Source of the DNA: Streptomyces indicus
GTDB lineage: Bacteria > Actinomycetota > Actinomycetes > Streptomycetales > Streptomycetaceae
Reading direction: 5' to 3'
Assembly: GCF_900100315.1 (NCBI RefSeq)
Contig: NZ_FNFF01000006.1
Location: 186,001 to 250,000, forward strand
DNA: 64,000 nucleotides
Part shown: positions 1 through 7,777 of the stretch, one piece after another
How positions within the stretch are numbered: position 1 is the stretch's first letter
Layout of the letters: every line of letters begins with the position of its first letter
Position numbers and translations under genes: made by a program
Notes under the pieces: generated by a model
Told to the model about the DNA's origin: nothing
The model's database searches: none
The model's input: the letters and a program-made list of their open reading frames with translations, nothing else

Positions 1-697
1 CGGCGAGCTGCGGCGTCCCCGTGATCGTCGTGAACGGCACGACGGCCAGGGACTCGGTCCCGCCGAAGGTGCCGCTGAGGCTGCGCCACAGTGCGGCCTT
101 GTCCGGGTCGGCCCGGTAGACCCCGGTGACCCGGACCTTCAGGGGGGTGTCGGAGGCGGCGAGTACGGTCAGCTCGTCGCCGGGCCCGACCCCGAGGCCG
201 GTGGCCTCCGGCTGCGTGAGCGCGGTCTCGACCACCCCGTCGGTCCGGGCCTGTGGCAGCCGTCCGCTCACCAGGTCGACGTGCTCGCGCACCGCCTCGA
301 CGGCCACGAGCGCGACCGTGACATCGCTGCGGGGGCGCCCGTCCGCCTCGGTCACGGGCAGTTCGGAGGCCAGCTGCTCGGGCACGCGCAGGGCGTCGTA
401 CGTGTGCTGCGGTACGTCGCCGTAGGCGCGGGCCAGCGCGGCACGCACCGAGGCACCGGTGCGCTCGTAGCTCTGCTCCCGGCCGGGCTCGTAGGGCCCG
501 CTGACGGAGACGACGGCCCCCTCGTCGGCGGCGAGCCGCTGCCGTGCGGCTCCCAGCACGGCGTGCTCGGTCAGCGCCGCGAGGGCGGCGAGTACGGTCG
601 CGGCGAGGAGCACGGCGAGCCCGGCGGCCCCGAGAACGAGGGCATGGTGCCGGCCCCTGCGCACGACGGCAGGCACACGCGTACCGCTCCCCCGCAC
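1..697 (-). CDS. FtsX-family ABC transporter permease, N-terminal part (runs off window)
   Basis: About 232 residues are present and the C-terminus lies outside the window. The frame starts at a GTG at 697 behind a GGGGGTGA-like ribosome site. Residues about 15-37 form one long hydrophobic helix (VLGAAGLAVLLAATVLAALA) followed by an extracytoplasmic stretch with a MacB-type periplasmic-domain look (VSGRLPQARTDGVVETALT, then GPGDELTV). This is the layout of the very large FtsX-type permeases common in Streptomyces, which move lipids or peptides or signal across the membrane with a separate ATPase. The substrate cannot be told. Family call is by inspection; confidence is good for class only. 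Confidence 0.7.
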   Translation of the reverse strand, partial: MRGSGTRVPAVVRRGRHHALVLGAAGLAVLLAATVLAALAALTEHAVLGAARQRLAADEGAVVSVSGPYEPGREQSYERTGASVRAALARAYGDVPQHTYDALRVPEQLASELPVTEADGRPRSDVTVALVAVEAVREHVDLVSGRLPQARTDGVVETALTQPEATGLGVGPGDELTVLAASDTPLKVRVTGVYRADPDKAALWRSLSGTFGGTESLAVVPFTTITGTPQLA

Positions 698-1041
698 CGC
701 TCACCCCCGTTTCGAGGGCACAGTATGGGCGCCCGCCGCGGACCCCCGCAATGGCCGTGCGCGCGCTCAAGTCGCCGGTACGGGCTGGTGGTTGGGGCCG
801 CCCGATGCCGCGCTCCCGCCGTCCTGCGGGGCCCCGTCCGGCCGGGACAGCCTCCGCTTCCGGTTCCGCTTGGGCCCCGGCTCCCGCTTCGGCTCAGGGT
901 CCCGCTTGGGCCCCGGCTCCCTCCTCGGCTCCGGCGCCCGCTTCCGCCCCGGCTCCCGCCTCGGCCCCGGCGTCCGCTACAGCCCCGCACCGCACCCGCC
1001 GCCCCGCAGCACCCTCGCCGTGCAGCACCGCCGTCGCTCCA

Positions 1042-1155
1042 CGGCGGCTCCCACGCCCTGCGGCAACTCCCACTCCGTACGGCAACTCCCACGCCCTACG
1101 GCAACTCCCACGCCCTACGGCAACTCCCACTCCGTACGGCAACTCCCTCTCCGTA
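1042..1155. repeat. 19-bp tandem repeat, five good copies plus one degenerate
   Basis: Unit CGGCAACTCCCACGCCCTA begins at 1061, 1080, 1099, 1118 and 1137, with alternating CACGCCCTA/CACTCCGTA ends. A degenerate copy starts at 1042. The array sits just beyond the terminator of the DUF3710 operon. A 19-bp period is not a multiple of three, which argues against it being translated. Confidence 0.9.
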
Positions 1156-1164
1156 CACACGAAA

Positions 1165-1194
1165 GAGCCGCACCCTCCGAAAAGGATGCGGCTC
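1165..1194 (-). terminator. Terminator of the thioesterase-dut-DUF3710 operon
   Basis: GAGCCGCACCC and GGATGCGGCTC form an 11-bp stem in the minus-strand RNA (one G-U pair) around an 8-base loop containing TTTTC. It lies 45 bases after the DUF3710 stop. Confidence 0.75.
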
Positions 1195-1239
1195 CCACAC
1201 GGCACGCGGGGCACTGCCCCGGTGCCGGAAACCCTGCGC

Positions 1240-2004
1240 TCAGCGGACCTCGGTGATCTCCGGTCCGCGCTGGAGCTGGCCCATGCCGCCCGAGAAACGG
1301 GACTCCGCCTGGGACTCCTCCTTGACGCCCTCCGGGACCATCTGCGCGTCCTCGGGAAGCTTCAGGACGATCGGGTCGCGCGGGGCCATCGGGCCTTCGC
1401 CGCGCACCACGACCGTGTCGCGGAAGATCTGCTCCAGGAGCCCGGCGGCCTCCGGCTGCACTGCGCCCTGGCCGGAGATGACCCCGCGCAGGAACCAGCG
1501 CGGCCCGTCCACGCCCACGAAGCGCACGACCTGCACACCGCCCGTGCCGTCCGGCAGCTGGACCGGCACCTGCGCGCGCAGCTCCCAGCCGAGCGGGCCC
1601 TCGACCTCGTCGATCACACCGCCCTGCTTGGTGATGCCGGAGGCGATCTCCTCGCGGACCTCGCCCCAGATGCCTTCCTTCTTGGGGGCGGCGAAGGCCT
1701 GCAGCTGGACGGCGCTGTCCTGGAGGACGACGGTGGCCGCGACGATGGCGTCGCCGGCGACCTCGACCCGCAGCTCCATGCCCTCGACACCGGGCACGAA
1801 CAGACCGCCCAGGTCGACGCGGCCCTCGCCGGGCTTGCCGACCTCGGAGACATCCCACGGTCCGTCGGGGCGCGGCGCCGGCGGGAGGTTCAGCCGCTGC
1901 GGCTCACCCTCCTCGGCCTCTCCCTGCGGGTCCAAGTCCTCGACGACCTGCTCGGCCTCGCCGGCCGCGTCCCTGGCGGCGTCCTTCTTACGACGTCCGA
2001 ACAC
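1240..2004 (-). CDS. DUF3710 family protein
   Basis: 254 residues from a GTG at 2004 with AAGGA eight bases upstream. The frame is open further upstream, but that extension overlaps dut and is composition-poor, so the GTG start (VFGRRKKD) is preferred. After a charged, acidic N-terminus (about residues 1-45) comes the conserved DUF3710 core: PPAPRPDGPWDVSEV, DLGGLFVPGVEGMELRVEV and WFLRGVISGQGA. The function is unknown; the family is confined to actinobacteria and the protein appears cytosolic. It is the last gene of an overlapping operon behind a thioesterase gene and dut, an order I recall from S. coelicolor (SCO5867-SCO5869). Confidence 0.88.
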   Translation of the reverse strand: MFGRRKKDAARDAAGEAEQVVEDLDPQGEAEEGEPQRLNLPPAPRPDGPWDVSEVGKPGEGRVDLGGLFVPGVEGMELRVEVAGDAIVAATVVLQDSAVQLQAFAAPKKEGIWGEVREEIASGITKQGGVIDEVEGPLGWELRAQVPVQLPDGTGGVQVVRFVGVDGPRWFLRGVISGQGAVQPEAAGLLEQIFRDTVVVRGEGPMAPRDPIVLKLPEDAQMVPEGVKEESQAESRFSGGMGQLQRGPEITEVR

Positions 2005-2005
2005 G

Positions 2006-2551
2006 TCACTGTCCTTCCCGGTCGGATACGACCGAAGCGTATCGATTCCCACCCATGCCGGCGGCTGTGCCGTCGACGCAGCCCGCCTCGCCGCCCACCG
2101 CGGCATGACCGCCGGTGGACCCGAAGCCCCCCTCGGCCCGCGCCGATCCGGGAAGCTCCGCCACCTCGTGGAAGCGGACCTTCTCGACCTGCTGGACGAC
2201 AAGTTGGGCGATCCGGTCGTAGCGCTCGAACCGCACGGACTCGCGCGGGTCGAGATTCACCACGATCACCTTGATCTCTCCACGGTACCCGGCATCCACG
2301 GTCCCCGGGGCATTCACCAGAGCGACACCGCAGCGTGCGGCAAGCCCCGAGCGAGGGTGCACGAAGGCCGCGTACCCGTCAGGGAGCGCGATAGCCACAC
2401 CGGTGGGCAGGACGACCCGCTCCCCCGGGGCGAGTTCACAGGCCTCGGTCGTGCGCAGGTCGGCGCCCGCGTCCCCCGGCATCGCGTACGCGGGCAGCGG
2501 GACCTCGGGGTCCACGAGGCGGATCTGCACGTCGAGCGGGGGGCGGCTCAC
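2006..2551 (-). CDS. dut: dUTP diphosphatase
   Basis: 181 residues, homotrimeric-type dUTPase that hydrolyses dUTP to dUMP and diphosphate, keeping uracil out of DNA and supplying thymidylate synthesis. All five motifs are visible: PGDAGADL (25-32), PRSGLAARCGV (66-76), APGTVDAGYRGE (81-92) with the catalytic Asp, RIAQLVVQ (113-120), and the C-terminal P-loop-like GGFGSTGG (141-148). The start is a GTG overlapping the stop of the upstream thioesterase (GTGA), and the stop is one base from the DUF3710 start. Translation of the three genes is therefore coupled. Length is normal for Streptomyces Dut. Confidence 0.97.
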   Translation of the reverse strand: MSRPPLDVQIRLVDPEVPLPAYAMPGDAGADLRTTEACELAPGERVVLPTGVAIALPDGYAAFVHPRSGLAARCGVALVNAPGTVDAGYRGEIKVIVVNLDPRESVRFERYDRIAQLVVQQVEKVRFHEVAELPGSARAEGGFGSTGGHAAVGGEAGCVDGTAAGMGGNRYASVVSDREGQ

Positions 2552-3132
2552 GGGTTCACCTCGAAGGCACGCGCGCGCCGGACCTGGTCCGGGTCGCTCA
2601 TGGCGGCCTGGATCTCCTCGGGCCGTCCGTTGTCGATGAAGTGGTCGACCTTGACCTCGATGAAGAGGCCGTCGGCGCGTACGGCGATCTCGCCGTCGGG
2701 GCCGCCGATGCGTCCCACGGCGGTGGAGTAGATCTTCCGGCCCGCGACCGCGGTCACCTCGGCTTCGAGGTGCAGCACGGTGTCGACGGGTACGGGCCGC
2801 ACGAAGTCCGTCTCGAGGCGGCCGGTCACGGCGATGACGCGGAGCAGCCAGTTCAGGGAGCCGAGGGTCTCGTCGAGCGCGGTGGCCAGCACGCCGCCGT
2901 GGGCGAGACCGGGGGCGCCCTGGTGTTCGGGCTTGACGGTGAACTCGGCGGTGATCGCCACGCCTTCGGCGGCCCGCGCCTGGAGCATCAGTCCGTGCGG
3001 TTGTGCGTCGCCGCAGCCGAAACAGTGCGCATAGTGCGCGCCGAGCAGTTCGCCGGGGGCGGGGGCGTCGGGGTGCCGCACCGGCGCCGTGGCGTCGTCC
3101 GGGGGCGTCAACGATGGGGTTCGTCCACTCAC
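2548..3132 (-). CDS. PaaI-type hotdog-fold thioesterase
   Basis: 194 residues from GTG 3132; the longer upstream frame runs through the divergent DUF3093 gene and is rejected. The hotdog signature lies in the middle: LAHGGVLATALDETLG, the helix that carries the catalytic Asp/Glu of PaaI/4HBT thioesterases. The N-terminal HCFGCG motif has two cysteines and is typical of actinobacterial members. It probably hydrolyses small acyl-CoA thioesters; the substrate is unknown. The stop overlaps the dut start by four bases. The promoter must lie in the 58-bp gap shared with the divergent gene at 3191. Confidence 0.85.
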   Translation of the reverse strand: MSGRTPSLTPPDDATAPVRHPDAPAPGELLGAHYAHCFGCGDAQPHGLMLQARAAEGVAITAEFTVKPEHQGAPGLAHGGVLATALDETLGSLNWLLRVIAVTGRLETDFVRPVPVDTVLHLEAEVTAVAGRKIYSTAVGRIGGPDGEIAVRADGLFIEVKVDHFIDNGRPEEIQAAMSDPDQVRRARAFEVNP

Positions 3133-3190
3133 AGGCGCTGACCTTACCCGCGCCTCCGGCCGCTCAGGACACCGTGCCAAGCTAGACGGC

Positions 3191-3637
3191 ATGCAGCACG
3201 CGACCGAAACGTACGACGAACGCCTCACCGCTCCCCGCTCCTGGTGGGTGATCGCCGTCCTGGTGGGCCTCTCCTGTGCCCTGATGCTGCTGCCGCTGGG
3301 CACGCTCCCGCTGCTCGGCGGTCTGATCGGCGGCACCGCGCTCGCGTCGGTGCTCGTCAGCTCGTACGGCTCGGCCCGCATCCGGGTCGTGGCCGGCTCC
3401 CTGGTCGCGGGCCGGGCCCGCATTCCGCTGACGGCGCTCGGCACGCCGGAGATCCTCGATCCGGAGGAGGCCCGGGCCTGGCGCATGCACAAGGCGGACC
3501 CGCGCGCCTTCATGCTCCTGCGCAGTTACGTGCCGACGGCGGTGCGCATCCCGGTCACGGACCCGGCGGACCCGACCCCGTACGTGTACGTCTCGACGCG
3601 TGCCCCGGAGCGCCTGGTCGCGGCACTGGGGCAGTAA
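3191..3637 (+). CDS. DUF3093 membrane protein
   Basis: 148 residues starting MQHATETYDERL, the conserved N-terminus of DUF3093. Two hydrophobic segments (about residues 18-37 and 39-55) form a helical hairpin, followed by a soluble C-terminal domain with RAWRMHKADPRAF and YVYVSTRAPERL. This is an actinobacterial membrane protein of unknown role, possibly with a PH-like cytosolic domain (inference). It diverges from the thioesterase-dut operon. The stop codon lies inside the first unit of a tandem repeat. Confidence 0.85.
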   Translation: MQHATETYDERLTAPRSWWVIAVLVGLSCALMLLPLGTLPLLGGLIGGTALASVLVSSYGSARIRVVAGSLVAGRARIPLTALGTPEILDPEEARAWRMHKADPRAFMLLRSYVPTAVRIPVTDPADPTPYVYVSTRAPERLVAALGQ

Positions 3638-3688
3638 GCGCCGGGGCAGTAGGCGCCGGGCAGTAGGCGCCGGGCAGTAGGCGCCGGG
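3632..3688. repeat. 14-bp tandem repeat over the DUF3093 stop codon
   Basis: Four copies of CAGTAGGCGCCGGG start at 3632 (a 15-base variant carrying TAA), 3647, 3661 and 3675. Each unit contains the self-complementary GGCGCC, so any two units can pair around a GGGCAGTA loop. The array sits between convergent genes and may act as a transcription end. Confidence 0.85.
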
Positions 3689-3726
3689 CAGGAACCCCCG
3701 GCGCACCCGGGCAGCACCCGCGGGAC

Positions 3727-4692
3727 TCAGCCTTCGAGTTCCCTGCGGGACAGACCCGTCAGCGGGTCCAGCGGGTCGGCGGGCTTGTCCAGGGCGGGCA
3801 GCGCGTCCAGCGCGTCCCACGGCACCTGGCGGGCCCGCAGGTCCTTGCGGATCTTCTCCGCGAGCTTCTTCGTGTCGCGCCGGTTCATCACGGCGCCCAC
3901 GGCCGCGCCGACCATGAAGGGCATCAGGTTCGGCAGGTTGCGCACCATGCGCTTCATGATCTGCTGGCGCAGCTCGCGCTTCATCTGACCGCCGAGTGCC
4001 GCGTTTATCGTCTGCGGCTTGCTCACCTCGATGCCGCGCTCCTCCGTCCAGGAGGTCAGATACGCGGTGGAGCGGGCCTTGAGATTGCCGGTCGGCCGCA
4101 CTCCGTAGACCTCGTGCAGCTCGGCGATGAGCTTCAGCTCGATCGCGGCCACGCCGGTGATCTCCGCGGCCATCTCGGCCGGCATCGCGGGCGGCACCGG
4201 CAGCATGGCCGCCGCGCCGACTCCGGCACCGACGGTCGATGAGGCGTTGGCCGCGCCGGCGACCAGCTTGTCGGCGAGCTGTTCGGGGCCGAGGCCCGGG
4301 AACTGCCGCCTCAGGGTGGCCAGATCGCGGACCGGAACCCGCGGCGCGTTCTCCATGATCCGGTCGGCGAGGTAGCCGATACCGGCCTTCGCGCCTTCCT
4401 GGCCCTTGCGCACGCCCTGCCGTACGCGGGCGAGCCTGCGCGACGGGGCGGCGGCGTATGCGTCGTATCCGTCGCCGTCCGTCGTCGAGACCTCGGCTCC
4501 TGCGGGAGCGGCGGTGCCCGCCTGCGCGGGCCCACCGGTGGCGGCGTCCGCGGGTTCGAGCGAGGCCGTGGGGCCTCGCTCATCGTCACGTGCGCCGTCG
4601 AGCGGTGCGGACCCCTGCGAGCTGTCCGCCTGCCACTTCTTCGGTGATCGCCGCCGGAGCAGTCGCTTCCGGGGCGGGGTCGAACCAGTCAT
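3727..4692 (-). CDS. Conserved actinobacterial membrane-associated protein of unknown function
   Basis: 321 residues. A basic start (PPRKRLLRRRSPKK) is followed by an Ala/Gly-rich disordered stretch to about residue 90. The conserved helical core then has AGIGYLADRIMENAPRVPVRDL, VGAGVGAAAMLPVPPAMPAEM (weakly hydrophobic), LKLIAELHEVYG and LPFMVGAAVGAVMNRRDTKKL. The glycine-rich amphipathic segments recall EcsC-like proteins, but I cannot assign a family. It is the same strand as, and 15 bases downstream of, the DUF4193 gene, so the two probably form an operon. Confidence 0.75.
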   Translation of the reverse strand: MTGSTPPRKRLLRRRSPKKWQADSSQGSAPLDGARDDERGPTASLEPADAATGGPAQAGTAAPAGAEVSTTDGDGYDAYAAAPSRRLARVRQGVRKGQEGAKAGIGYLADRIMENAPRVPVRDLATLRRQFPGLGPEQLADKLVAGAANASSTVGAGVGAAAMLPVPPAMPAEMAAEITGVAAIELKLIAELHEVYGVRPTGNLKARSTAYLTSWTEERGIEVSKPQTINAALGGQMKRELRQQIMKRMVRNLPNLMPFMVGAAVGAVMNRRDTKKLAEKIRKDLRARQVPWDALDALPALDKPADPLDPLTGLSRRELEG

Positions 4693-4706
4693 GGCCGACC
4701 CACGCC

Positions 4707-5003
4707 TCAGTCGCAGTCGCGGCAGATCGGCTGGCCGTTCTTCTCGCGGGCCAGCTGGCTGCGGTGGTGGACCAGGAAGCAGCTCATGCAGGTGAACTCG
4801 TCCGCCTGCTTGGGCATGACCCGGACGGCGAGCTCCTCGTTGGAGAGGTCTGCTCCGGGCAGCTCCAGGCCTTCCGCGGCCTCGAACTCGTCGACGTCGA
4901 CGGCCGAAGTCGACTTGTCGTTGCGCCGCGCCTTCAGCTCTTCGATGCTGTCCGACTCGACGTCGTCATCGGTCTTGCGTGGGGTGTCGTAATCCGTTGC
5001 CAT
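4707..5003 (-). CDS. DUF4193 zinc-ribbon protein
   Basis: 98 residues from ATG 5003 with GGGGGAGAG upstream; the longer frame adds a non-conserved leader. The N-terminal half is acidic (DDDVESDSIEEL), and the C-terminus carries two CxxC pairs, Cys72-Cys75 and Cys94-Cys97, forming a probable zinc ribbon. DUF4193 is near-universal in actinobacteria; its function is unknown to me. The ribbon suggests nucleic-acid or RNA-polymerase binding (inference). Confidence 0.9.
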   Translation of the reverse strand: MATDYDTPRKTDDDVESDSIEELKARRNDKSTSAVDVDEFEAAEGLELPGADLSNEELAVRVMPKQADEFTCMSCFLVHHRSQLAREKNGQPICRDCD

Positions 5004-5397
5004 GTCGCTCTCCCCCTCTGGGTGTCTGCGGTGTCTCCAGCGCACGTAACGCGTGAGAGGCCGGACTTGTGCCCGACCCGAGGCGGAGATTTTGCCTCAC
5101 ATCAAGGTCTGTTACTCAATCGACACCCAACCGCACCCCTCAAAGGGGCCCGGCTGGGACGGCGATCGGGACCATACATGGCCCTTCGACCGCCCTTCAC
5201 GGGCGCCACCCCGTGTACTTCCCGTGATCAAGACCCCTGAAAACCCGGACTTTTCCCGGTTTTCCGGCCGCCTCGACGATCACGGAGAGTAGATGGCCGA
5301 AAATTCGCGCCTGTGATCGATTCCACACGGATTCCTCGGGACCAGGTCCCGAAAATTCCGCTAAAAGCGAACTTCGGCGCGGATTCGCGACAGCATC
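5004..5397. other. Intergenic region between cutS end and DUF4193 start
   Basis: These 394 bases carry the DUF4193 promoter (probably within 5010-5130, where AT content rises) and the 3' end of the cutRS transcript. The 5240-5263 segment could form an imperfect AAAACC(C)GG/CCGGTTTT hairpin. A perfect dyad lies at 5336-5352, and the string CGAAAATTC occurs twice (near 5299 and 5351). No gene is seen. Confidence 0.6.
5336..5352. promoter_or_regulatory. 17-bp perfect dyad, candidate operator
   Basis: TCGGGACC-A-GGTCCCGA is perfectly symmetrical about position 5344. It lies 46 bases beyond the cutS stop. It has no run of T and a one-base centre, so it is not a usual terminator. No known regulator consensus was recognised. 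Confidence 0.4.
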
Positions 5398-6645
5398 TCA
5401 GATCGGGAGGGTGACTCGCATCACGAGACCACCACCCTCCCGCGGCTCGGCGATGATACGGCCCCCGTGGGCCCGCGTGACCGACTGCACGATGGACAGG
5501 CCGAGACCCACGCCCTTGTCGCTGCCCGTCCGCTCCGTACGCAGACGCCGGAAGGGCTCGAAGAGGTTGTCCACCTCGTAGGCCGGCACCACGGGACCCG
5601 TGTTGGAGACCACGAGCACCGCCTGGCCGTCCTTGACCTCGGTGGTGACCTCCACCCAGCCGTCCTCCGGGATGTTGTAACGCACGGCGTTCTGGACGAG
5701 GTTGAGGGCGATGCGCTCCAGGAGGACGCCGTTGCCCTGGACCACCGCGAGACCGCGCTCCCCGCGGATCTCCACGCCCTTCTCCTCGGCCTCGGGCCGC
5801 ACCTGGTCGAGGGCGCGCGAGGCGACCTCGGCGAGGTCCACGGGCTTGCGCTCGACGATCTGGTTGTCGCTGCGGGCGAGCAGCAGCAGGCCTTCCACCA
5901 GCTCCTCGCTGCGCTTGTTCGTGGACAGGAGCGTCTTGCCGAGCTGCTGGAGCTCGGGGGGCGCGCCCGGGTCCGAGAGGTGCACTTCGAGGAGCGTGCG
6001 GTTGATGGCGAGGGGGGTGCGCAGCTCGTGCGAGGCGTTGGCGACGAACCGTTGCTGCGCGGTGAACGCGCGCTCCAGGCGGTCCAGCATCTCGTCGAAG
6101 GTGTCCGACAGCTCCTTCAACTCGTCGTCCGGGCCGTCCAGTTCGATCCGCCGGGTCAGGTCGGAACCGGCCACCTGACGGGCGGTCCGGGTGATCCGGC
6201 CGAGCGGCGACAGGACGCGTCCGGCCATCGCGTAGCCGAAGCCGAAGGCGATGACGCTCAGGCCCAGGAGGGCGAGCAGCGAGCGGCTGAGGAGGTCGTC
6301 GAGGGCCTTTTGGCGCTGGTGGTCGACGCAGAGGCGCATCGCCTCGTTGAAGGTGTCGGTGTCGTTGAACTCGCGGCCCGCCAGCGCGCTGCAGGTGTTG
6401 GAATCGATGGAGAACTTGCCGTCGGTGATACGGAACGGCAACTCGTTCCCCACATGCACCGCCTGCGCGGCCAGCAGGTAGATGATCGAGAGCAGCAGGA
6501 TCCCCGCGATCAGGAACATGCCGCCGTACAGCAGCGTGAGCCTTATGCGGATGGTCGGGCGCAGCCACGGGAAGGGCGGCTCGGCCTTGGGGGGATCCCA
6601 CGTCGGTTTGGGCGGCGCCGATGGCGGCGCCGGGGTGGCGGCCAT
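5398..6645 (-). CDS. cutS: CutS sensor histidine kinase
   Basis: 415 residues. A proline-rich N-terminus precedes TM1 (about 36-60), an extracytoplasmic sensor of about 60 residues, TM2 (about 121-142), HAMP, then HisKA with phospho-acceptor His206 (ASHELRTPL) and HATPase (NAVRYN, VGLGLSIV). The sensor holds exactly two cysteines, Cys85 and Cys106. In published Streptomyces work, CutS senses the extracellular redox or disulfide state through two conserved cysteines and, with CutR, controls secretion-stress genes such as htrA3. The gene follows cutR after 7 bases. Order and sequence match the S. coelicolor pair (SCO5862-5863). Confidence 0.95.
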   Translation of the reverse strand: MAATPAPPSAPPKPTWDPPKAEPPFPWLRPTIRIRLTLLYGGMFLIAGILLLSIIYLLAAQAVHVGNELPFRITDGKFSIDSNTCSALAGREFNDTDTFNEAMRLCVDHQRQKALDDLLSRSLLALLGLSVIAFGFGYAMAGRVLSPLGRITRTARQVAGSDLTRRIELDGPDDELKELSDTFDEMLDRLERAFTAQQRFVANASHELRTPLAINRTLLEVHLSDPGAPPELQQLGKTLLSTNKRSEELVEGLLLLARSDNQIVERKPVDLAEVASRALDQVRPEAEEKGVEIRGERGLAVVQGNGVLLERIALNLVQNAVRYNIPEDGWVEVTTEVKDGQAVLVVSNTGPVVPAYEVDNLFEPFRRLRTERTGSDKGVGLGLSIVQSVTRAHGGRIIAEPREGGGLVMRVTLPI

Positions 6646-6652
6646 CGCCGGA

Positions 6653-7306
6653 TCAGATCCGGTAGCCGGAACCGGGGACCGTGACGATCACCGGGGGTTC
6701 GCCGAGCTTGCGGCGCAGGGTCATGACGGTCACGCGCACCACGTTGGTGAACGGGTCGGTGTTCTCGTCCCAGGCCTTCTCCAGGAGCTGCTCGGCCGAG
6801 ACCACGGCGCCCTCGGAGCGCAGCAGCACCTCCAGGACCGCGAACTCCTTGGGGGCCAGCTGGATCTCCTTGCCGTCGCGGAAGACCTCGCGGCGGTTGG
6901 GGTCCAGCTTGATGCCGGCCCGCTCCAGGACGGGCGGCAGCGCGACGGTGGTGCGCCGGCCGAGCGCCCGTACGCGCGCGGTCAGTTCGGTGAACGCGAA
7001 GGGCTTGGGCAGGTAGTCGTCCGCGCCCAGCTCCAGGCCCTCGACGCGGTCGCTGACGTCGCCGGACGCGGTGAGCATCAGGACGCGCGTGGGCATCCCG
7101 AGCTCGACGATCTTGCGGCAGACGTCGTCGCCGTGGACGACGGGCAGGTCGCGGTCGAGTACGACGACGTCGTAGTCGTTGACGCCGATGCGCTCCAGGG
7201 CCGCGCCGCCGTCGTACACGACGTCCACGGCCATGGCCTCGCGGCGCAGCCCGGTGGCCACGGCATCGGCGAGCAGCTGCTCGTCCTCGACGACGAGTAC
7301 GCGCAC
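6653..7306 (-). CDS. cutR: CutR response regulator (OmpR/PhoB class)
   Basis: 217 residues. The receiver domain has Asp8-Glu9, phospho-acceptor Asp51, Thr79 and Lys101 (LPKPF). The OmpR-type winged helix occupies about 125-217 (LAPKEFAVLEVLLRSEGAVVS, TVMTLRRKLG, PGSGYRI). It is the first gene of the cutRS operon and the partner of the kinase downstream. Historically cut genes were linked to copper and actinorhodin regulation; later work points to extracytoplasmic protein-folding stress. The promoter lies in the long divergent gap upstream. Confidence 0.95.
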   Translation of the reverse strand: MRVLVVEDEQLLADAVATGLRREAMAVDVVYDGGAALERIGVNDYDVVVLDRDLPVVHGDDVCRKIVELGMPTRVLMLTASGDVSDRVEGLELGADDYLPKPFAFTELTARVRALGRRTTVALPPVLERAGIKLDPNRREVFRDGKEIQLAPKEFAVLEVLLRSEGAVVSAEQLLEKAWDENTDPFTNVVRVTVMTLRRKLGEPPVIVTVPGSGYRI

Positions 7307-7777
7307 GTCGCTGTCCCTTCTGTGAGCCCGGTGAGCGGGCTGAGTCCTGATGCGCCCGCTGTGCTGTGGGCCGCCTCACCGACCGTCCGGACGCGCGAGC
7401 GACAGGTTCCGGTCACATGGTGATGTCTCCATCCTGCCCCTTTGGCCCGTAAACCGGCTGTAAGACGGCCGCCGTCCCTGCTCGCGGAGGGGACGCGGGC
7501 AGGGGTGGCGGGGCGCATGCCCGCTGAGGCCCGACGTAATTCCGGCTCCTCGAACGGGAATCAGGAGATCCGTCCGGAGGTTGAGGTTTCCGCGACAGGA
7601 ACCCAGGGGAGGACGGCCTTACACCCGCGATCACTCTTTGCAAGTGGCACGCCACGAACCGCTTACGCCGAGCGGCACCCGGACCGCATCGGCATCGGCG
7701 GCAAGAGACGTGATCGCCCCTTCCCGAGGGCACACCCCCGTGCCACCGACACTCGACCCACGACGAGGGGGCGCACC
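7307..7777. other. Divergent promoter region of cutR and the 53-residue protein gene
   Basis: These 471 bases hold no convincing gene. They must contain the cutR promoter (leftward) and the promoter of the small gene at 7778 (rightward). A sigma-R-like promoter is visible at 7556-7582. Confidence 0.6.
7556..7582 (+). promoter_or_regulatory. Candidate sigma-R-type promoter
   Basis: GGGAAT (7556-7561), an 18-base spacer and GTT (7580-7582) fit the disulfide-stress sigma-R consensus GGGAAT-N18-GTT. Transcription would start near 7590 and give a leader of about 190 bases before the gene at 7778. This is a pattern match only; a chance match is possible. Confidence 0.35.

Larger units (their letters stand above)
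698..1239. other. Intergenic stretch without a convincing gene
   Basis: These 540 bases lie between the start of the permease and the stop of the DUF3710 gene. Long open frames exist on both strands, but their translations are low-complexity (Gly/Arg/Ala or Pro runs) and arise from GC-rich imperfect repeats at 850-1000 and the 19-bp array at 1042-1155. The only confident elements are that array and the terminator at 1165-1194. The permease promoter should lie near 700-780. Confidence 0.6.

Noticed and set aside
894..1214. Small minus-strand frame across the 19-bp array
   Set aside because: It covers the terminator, consists of repeat-derived Gly/Arg/Ala strings and has no ribosome site.
281..2731. 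Very long plus-strand open frame (816 residues) over the left operon
   Set aside because: It runs antisense to dut and DUF3710, has low-complexity Arg/Pro/Thr translation and no start signal. High GC content makes such shadows common.
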